Below the pieces are notes generated by a model. It was not told where the DNA came from. It saw only the letters and a program-made list of their open reading frames with translations, and ran no database searches. Shown piece after piece: positions 60,952 through 64,000 of a DNA stretch of 64,000 nucleotides. The DNA comes from an uncultured Lachnospiraceae bacterium (GTDB lineage: Bacteria > Bacillota > Clostridia > Lachnospirales > Lachnospiraceae): assembly GCA_910576535.1 (NCBI GenBank), contig CAJTKK010000001.1:1-64000 (forward strand), in the 5' to 3' direction. Position numbers and translations under genes: made by a program. The stretch's first letter is position 1. Every line of letters begins with the position of its first letter.

Positions 60952-63318
60952 TCACGCCGTAATAATCGCCTTACAGCTTTCTCTTCCGCTTTGTTCCCCC
61001 ATACGGTATTCAAATTCCAGGCGGTATTCCCCTTGATTGCGTAACCCCCATACCGTAAGATCCACCCCGGAAGCCTGCGCAGGAAGCGGAGCCTCCTGAA
61101 ACTCCGTCACCGGCATACCGTCTGCCGTTAAATAGCGGAAAGCAAGAACCGCCCCCGCCTTTTGATGCACGAAATCCTTTTCATAACATATCGAAAACTC
61201 CAATTTATGACAGCTTCCCTTTTCCATAACGATATATTCGGGCAAATGAACGGCTATTTTTTTACCCGCCGTCACTGTCGCTGCCGGATACTCCATATGC
61301 TCCAGGCTGTATACCGTCCGGTAGGCTTCATACTTTTTCCCTGAGCAATCCGCCATATGCTGCCGGTTCACATACAATACCGTTTTCCGCAAGTTCTCTT
61401 CCCATATGGAATCTTTCCATTCCTTTGAAAATCCTTCAAAAATCCCGCCTTTTTCATAATGTTCCGGGTAAAAATTCTCAAACATATATTTCTCCGGCTT
61501 AACAAGCATCTGCCAGTCGGTGCCATTCCCCGGCCACATCATCGTCAGATAAGGGCGTATCTCAAGATCCTCCGGATAATATTTCATCATATAATTAAAA
61601 TATACGCTCCATTCATCCAGCCCTTCTGTTTTAATTTCCGGATATTTCCCAAGCATTTCCAGGTAAATGCTTCTATTGATAATCTGAGGCATATGAGAAG
61701 AAAACTGATAACATGGGTATTTCCTTTCTCTCAGGAAATCATATGTCCGGAACATGGAACTGTCAAAAGAAGTGGGTATTCCTCCCGTCCCTTTCCATTC
61801 CCTCAGCATATAAAAATAATACCCTATATATTTTCCGTTCTGGTAAAAAACCTCCCTTCCCATAGGATACATAGGCCGGTAATCGTCATCGCTCATAATA
61901 AACGTATCGTCCAGAATCCCGCTTTCCATTGCCAGGCAGCGCAGATAAAAGTTTCTTCTCGTATGGTCTTCGGGCAAAGGCGTTCCAGCCAGAACTTCCG
62001 AATCCGTCAGGAACTGCAGCCTTAGCTTTCCCCCATAAGCTTTTTCCACCATTTGCTTCATATCATCCGGGCAGCATAGGACAATTTCTTTAATATAGCT
62101 CATATAATTTTCAATAAACGGTAATGTGGCCATAAAATTTTCCGCCCGGGAGGTCAGCATGACCATCTGTCTTATTTCCGGCTCCTTTAATCTCTTTTTT
62201 TGATTCAATGTCTTTAACCGGTCCCCCATGTTTTCCACCGCCTCATCCCATGATAAAAATGTATAATTTTTGATTTCCCTTTTCTTATCCAGATAGCGTT
62301 CTTCCTCTTCCAGATATCCGTTCACCACCCTGCACAGCTCCTGCGGGCTGTCCGGGGGGAAATAGCCGCACCATGCGCCCCCTACTTCCTTCATGACATC
62401 CACATCCGAAGCCAGAACCGGCGTGCCGTTTTTCATTGCTTCCACAATTGGCAGGCCAAAACCCTCCGTATAAGACGGAAATACTAAAAAATATGCATTT
62501 TGGTATAAATATTGCAGCTCCTTATCGCTTAAACCGGAAAATACAAATAACTTCCTGCCAAGCTGTTCATGCCCGTCCACCCTTTTTTTCAGCTCATCCA
62601 CATTCCATCCCCAACGGCCTGCCCATATGAGATGCAGGTCTTTCCCAAAAAGTTCCTCTTCAAAGGCGTTAAGAACAGTTACATGGTTCTTCCTGGGTTC
62701 TATCGTCCCGGCCATCAGAAGATATCTTCCCGCACCCGCCGCCTGCATAACCTCACTGCCAACCTTAGCTTCTTCCGTTTCCATATCTGCCGGATCAGCT
62801 CCCAACGGGCAGACATAACCATTAATCCTCCCAATTCCCAGTTTATCTGTCAGTTCATTCACTTTCTGCAATGTAGAATTGGCGGATGTGAGGATGATAT
62901 CCGCATAAAGCAAATATGTTCCTATATAATCCAGATAATTAATCAATGTATTTTCATGTACATAAGCAGGATGCGTCACTGGGATTATATCATACAAATA
63001 AAGCGCAATTTTTACCCCCTTTTCTTTTAAATACGGAATAAGGGAACTCCTGCGCAGCCACATATTCCACACATTGTCCATATCAAAAAAACAGGAACCA
63101 CGTTCTATGGAAGAGATAGGGATATCTTCCCCCTCCCCTTCCTTTGTCATATGCACGAACACACCCGCGCTATAGTTATATTTTAAGAGAACAAGTTCAA
63201 AATCCTCCCGTTTATCCAGTCTCTCCACCGTTTCCTTAACCACTCTTTGAATCCCTGTGATCTGCTTCGTCTTGGATAAATTTGTAATATCTACATAAAC
63301 TTTCACGCCAACCCCCAT
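60952..63318 (-). CDS. Bifunctional glycosyltransferase (GT4 plus second transferase-like domain)
   Basis: 788 residues. The first ~380 form a GT4 enzyme: VDITNLSKTKQITGIQRVV, LLMAGTIEPRKNHVTVLNAF and FPSYTEGFGLPIVEAMKNG. Residues about 390-660 form another domain with IVLCCPDDMKQMVEKAYGGK, LDDTFIMSDDDYRPM (a triple Asp like a metal site) and PQIINRSIYLEML, reminiscent of capsule phosphosugar (stealth-type) or GT-A enzymes. The last ~110 residues look like a beta-sandwich. It would add two sugars or a sugar and a phosphosugar. The second activity is a guess from the Asp motif. Confidence 0.72.
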   Translation of the reverse strand: MGVGVKVYVDITNLSKTKQITGIQRVVKETVERLDKREDFELVLLKYNYSAGVFVHMTKEGEGEDIPISSIERGSCFFDMDNVWNMWLRRSSLIPYLKEKGVKIALYLYDIIPVTHPAYVHENTLINYLDYIGTYLLYADIILTSANSTLQKVNELTDKLGIGRINGYVCPLGADPADMETEEAKVGSEVMQAAGAGRYLLMAGTIEPRKNHVTVLNAFEEELFGKDLHLIWAGRWGWNVDELKKRVDGHEQLGRKLFVFSGLSDKELQYLYQNAYFLVFPSYTEGFGLPIVEAMKNGTPVLASDVDVMKEVGGAWCGYFPPDSPQELCRVVNGYLEEEERYLDKKREIKNYTFLSWDEAVENMGDRLKTLNQKKRLKEPEIRQMVMLTSRAENFMATLPFIENYMSYIKEIVLCCPDDMKQMVEKAYGGKLRLQFLTDSEVLAGTPLPEDHTRRNFYLRCLAMESGILDDTFIMSDDDYRPMYPMGREVFYQNGKYIGYYFYMLREWKGTGGIPTSFDSSMFRTYDFLRERKYPCYQFSSHMPQIINRSIYLEMLGKYPEIKTEGLDEWSVYFNYMMKYYPEDLEIRPYLTMMWPGNGTDWQMLVKPEKYMFENFYPEHYEKGGIFEGFSKEWKDSIWEENLRKTVLYVNRQHMADCSGKKYEAYRTVYSLEHMEYPAATVTAGKKIAVHLPEYIVMEKGSCHKLEFSICYEKDFVHQKAGAVLAFRYLTADGMPVTEFQEAPLPAQASGVDLTVWGLRNQGEYRLEFEYRMGEQSGRESCKAIITA

Positions 63319-63360
63319 GCTGCCGCCAGGATGCGGCCTGAATCCGGATAAAAATATATT

Positions 63361-63843
63361 TTAACGCCCTATGCCTAACAAATTCTTTAGCTTTCCATAT
63401 AAGCCAAAAGGAAGTTTCCTGGCAATGGCTTTTAATTTCACTTTTATTTCTTCTTTGCGGTACAAATTCCCTGCCGCTCTCGCCCCTGTGCGGAAAGGCA
63501 CATAAATATTGTGGCTGCAGCCCTCATTCTTCATTCTATATTCCTCAGACTTTAGCATCTGGTATACCAGCTTTTTTCGGAATTCTTCTTTTTCCAGCCG
63601 TCCGGCTTCCGCCGCCCATCTCTTTTCTTCCGCCGTATCCGGCATCCTATAAAATAAATTCTCATAAAGCGCATAAAGAAAATCTTTGTCTTCCATGGGA
63701 TAAAGCCCGGACAAATCATTCTGTCCGGGCTCCTTTCCTACACATGACAAAAAAGCTTCTTTTGAAATGCGCGTACTGTCAATGACAGTTTCCTCATATA
63801 GTTTTGAAAAAACTTCCCTATCACGGTTACTTAAATTATTCAT
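63361..63843 (-). CDS. Small DUF4214-like protein
   Basis: 160 residues, no signal peptide. Residues 40-110 resemble a single DUF4214 unit (DKDFLYALYENLFYRMPDTAEEK, then a helix and SEEYRM). The C-terminus is basic (KVKLKAIARKLPFGLYGKL). The ATG at 63843 lies one base past the stop of the gene at the right edge, so translation is coupled. It may be a cytoplasmic partner of the glycosyltransferases next to it; no function recognised. Confidence 0.6.
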   Translation of the reverse strand: MNNLSNRDREVFSKLYEETVIDSTRISKEAFLSCVGKEPGQNDLSGLYPMEDKDFLYALYENLFYRMPDTAEEKRWAAEAGRLEKEEFRKKLVYQMLKSEEYRMKNEGCSHNIYVPFRTGARAAGNLYRKEEIKVKLKAIARKLPFGLYGKLKNLLGIGR

Positions 63844-63844
63844 C

Positions 63845-64000
63845 TTATAAACCAAAACTCTTAATCAAATTATCAAATTCCTCTGATTCCGAAAAACCGT
63901 CCACTACATCCTGTATCGTAGCCCCTTTGCTCAGCCTGCTCATCCAGTCATTATAACCAGCCTTATCCGCCGGACGGTCAAAATATGTTTCATACATTAC
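63845..64000 (-). CDS. C-terminal end of a further DUF4214-repeat protein (partial)
   Basis: The frame runs in from the right edge and ends at 63845. VMYETYFDRPADKAGYNDWM, then GATIQDVVDGFSESEEFDNL and a terminal IKSFGL match the last DUF4214 repeat of the three complete secreted proteins. The rest is outside the window, so the N-terminal domain is unknown. Confidence 0.75.
   Translation of the reverse strand, partial: VMYETYFDRPADKAGYNDWMSRLSKGATIQDVVDGFSESEEFDNLIKSFGL

Overview
The window looks like a chromosomal surface-glycan locus of a gut-type Clostridia bacterium, most likely Lachnospiraceae. This rests on a moderate-to-low GC impression, BlaI/BlaR1-like signalling, repeated DUF4214 surface proteins, a papain-type surface protease and AGGAGG-type ribosome binding sites. 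No rRNA, tRNA or CRISPR array was seen. The assignment is an inference from gene families, not a database match.

Left flank (1-6580): mobile-element debris (the end of a decapitated ABC-transporter ATPase, an XRE regulator, an IS3-type transposase remnant). Then comes a BlaI / M56-peptidase regulatory operon with a second M56 paralogue, a thymidylate-kinase-like gene and a TfoX C-terminal-domain protein. Three copies of an unusual promoter-plus-hairpin cassette lie in the intergenic DNA here.

Glycan locus (6584-64000): nearly all genes are on the minus strand, so transcription runs from high to low coordinates. In transcription order: (i) 51115-64000, glycosyltransferases, a methyltransferase, a Wzm/Wzt-type ABC exporter whose ATPase has a C-terminal cargo domain, a polytopic GT-C-like protein and DUF4214 proteins; (ii) 43333-50994, three large secreted DUF4214 proteins (one of unknown fold, one probable glucosaminidase, one C1A cysteine protease); (iii) 40428-43245, a GT2 enzyme and a second Wzm/Wzt-type exporter; (iv) 32429-40397, two sialyltransferase-like enzymes around an acyl-activation cassette (adenylating enzyme, SDR, ACP, GNAT), plus an AsnB-type amidotransferase; (v) 20380-32386, a nearly complete GDP-linked legionaminic-type nonulosonic acid pathway (4,6-dehydratase, aminotransferase, N-acetyltransferase, GDP-sugar pyrophosphorylase, hydrolysing 2-epimerase, synthase, CMP-transferase), with two Gfo/Idh/MocA oxidoreductases and acyl/acetyltransferases; (vi) 16745-20383, a GT2 enzyme, a polysaccharide deacetylase and a graveyard of pseudogenes around an IS200/IS605 remnant; (vii) 11862-16682, a Dlt-like acylation cassette (SGNH protein, adenylating enzyme, GNAT, ACP, MBOAT); (viii) 6584-11865, GDP-D-rhamnose-type genes (gmd, rmd), an AraC regulator, CDP-glucose 4,6-dehydratase and one divergent glycosyltransferase.

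How it fits together: the locus appears to make one or two ABC-exported surface polysaccharides or glycans containing nonulosonic acid and 6-deoxyhexose, decorated by at least two carrier-protein-dependent acylation systems. Two acyltransferase genes contain nine-base poly-G tracts. One is out of frame (OFF; deleting one G restores a 220-residue protein) and the other is in frame (ON), so glycan decoration may vary by phase. The secreted DUF4214 proteins end in nearly identical C-terminal modules and may bind the glycan made by the neighbouring genes; that last point is conjecture.
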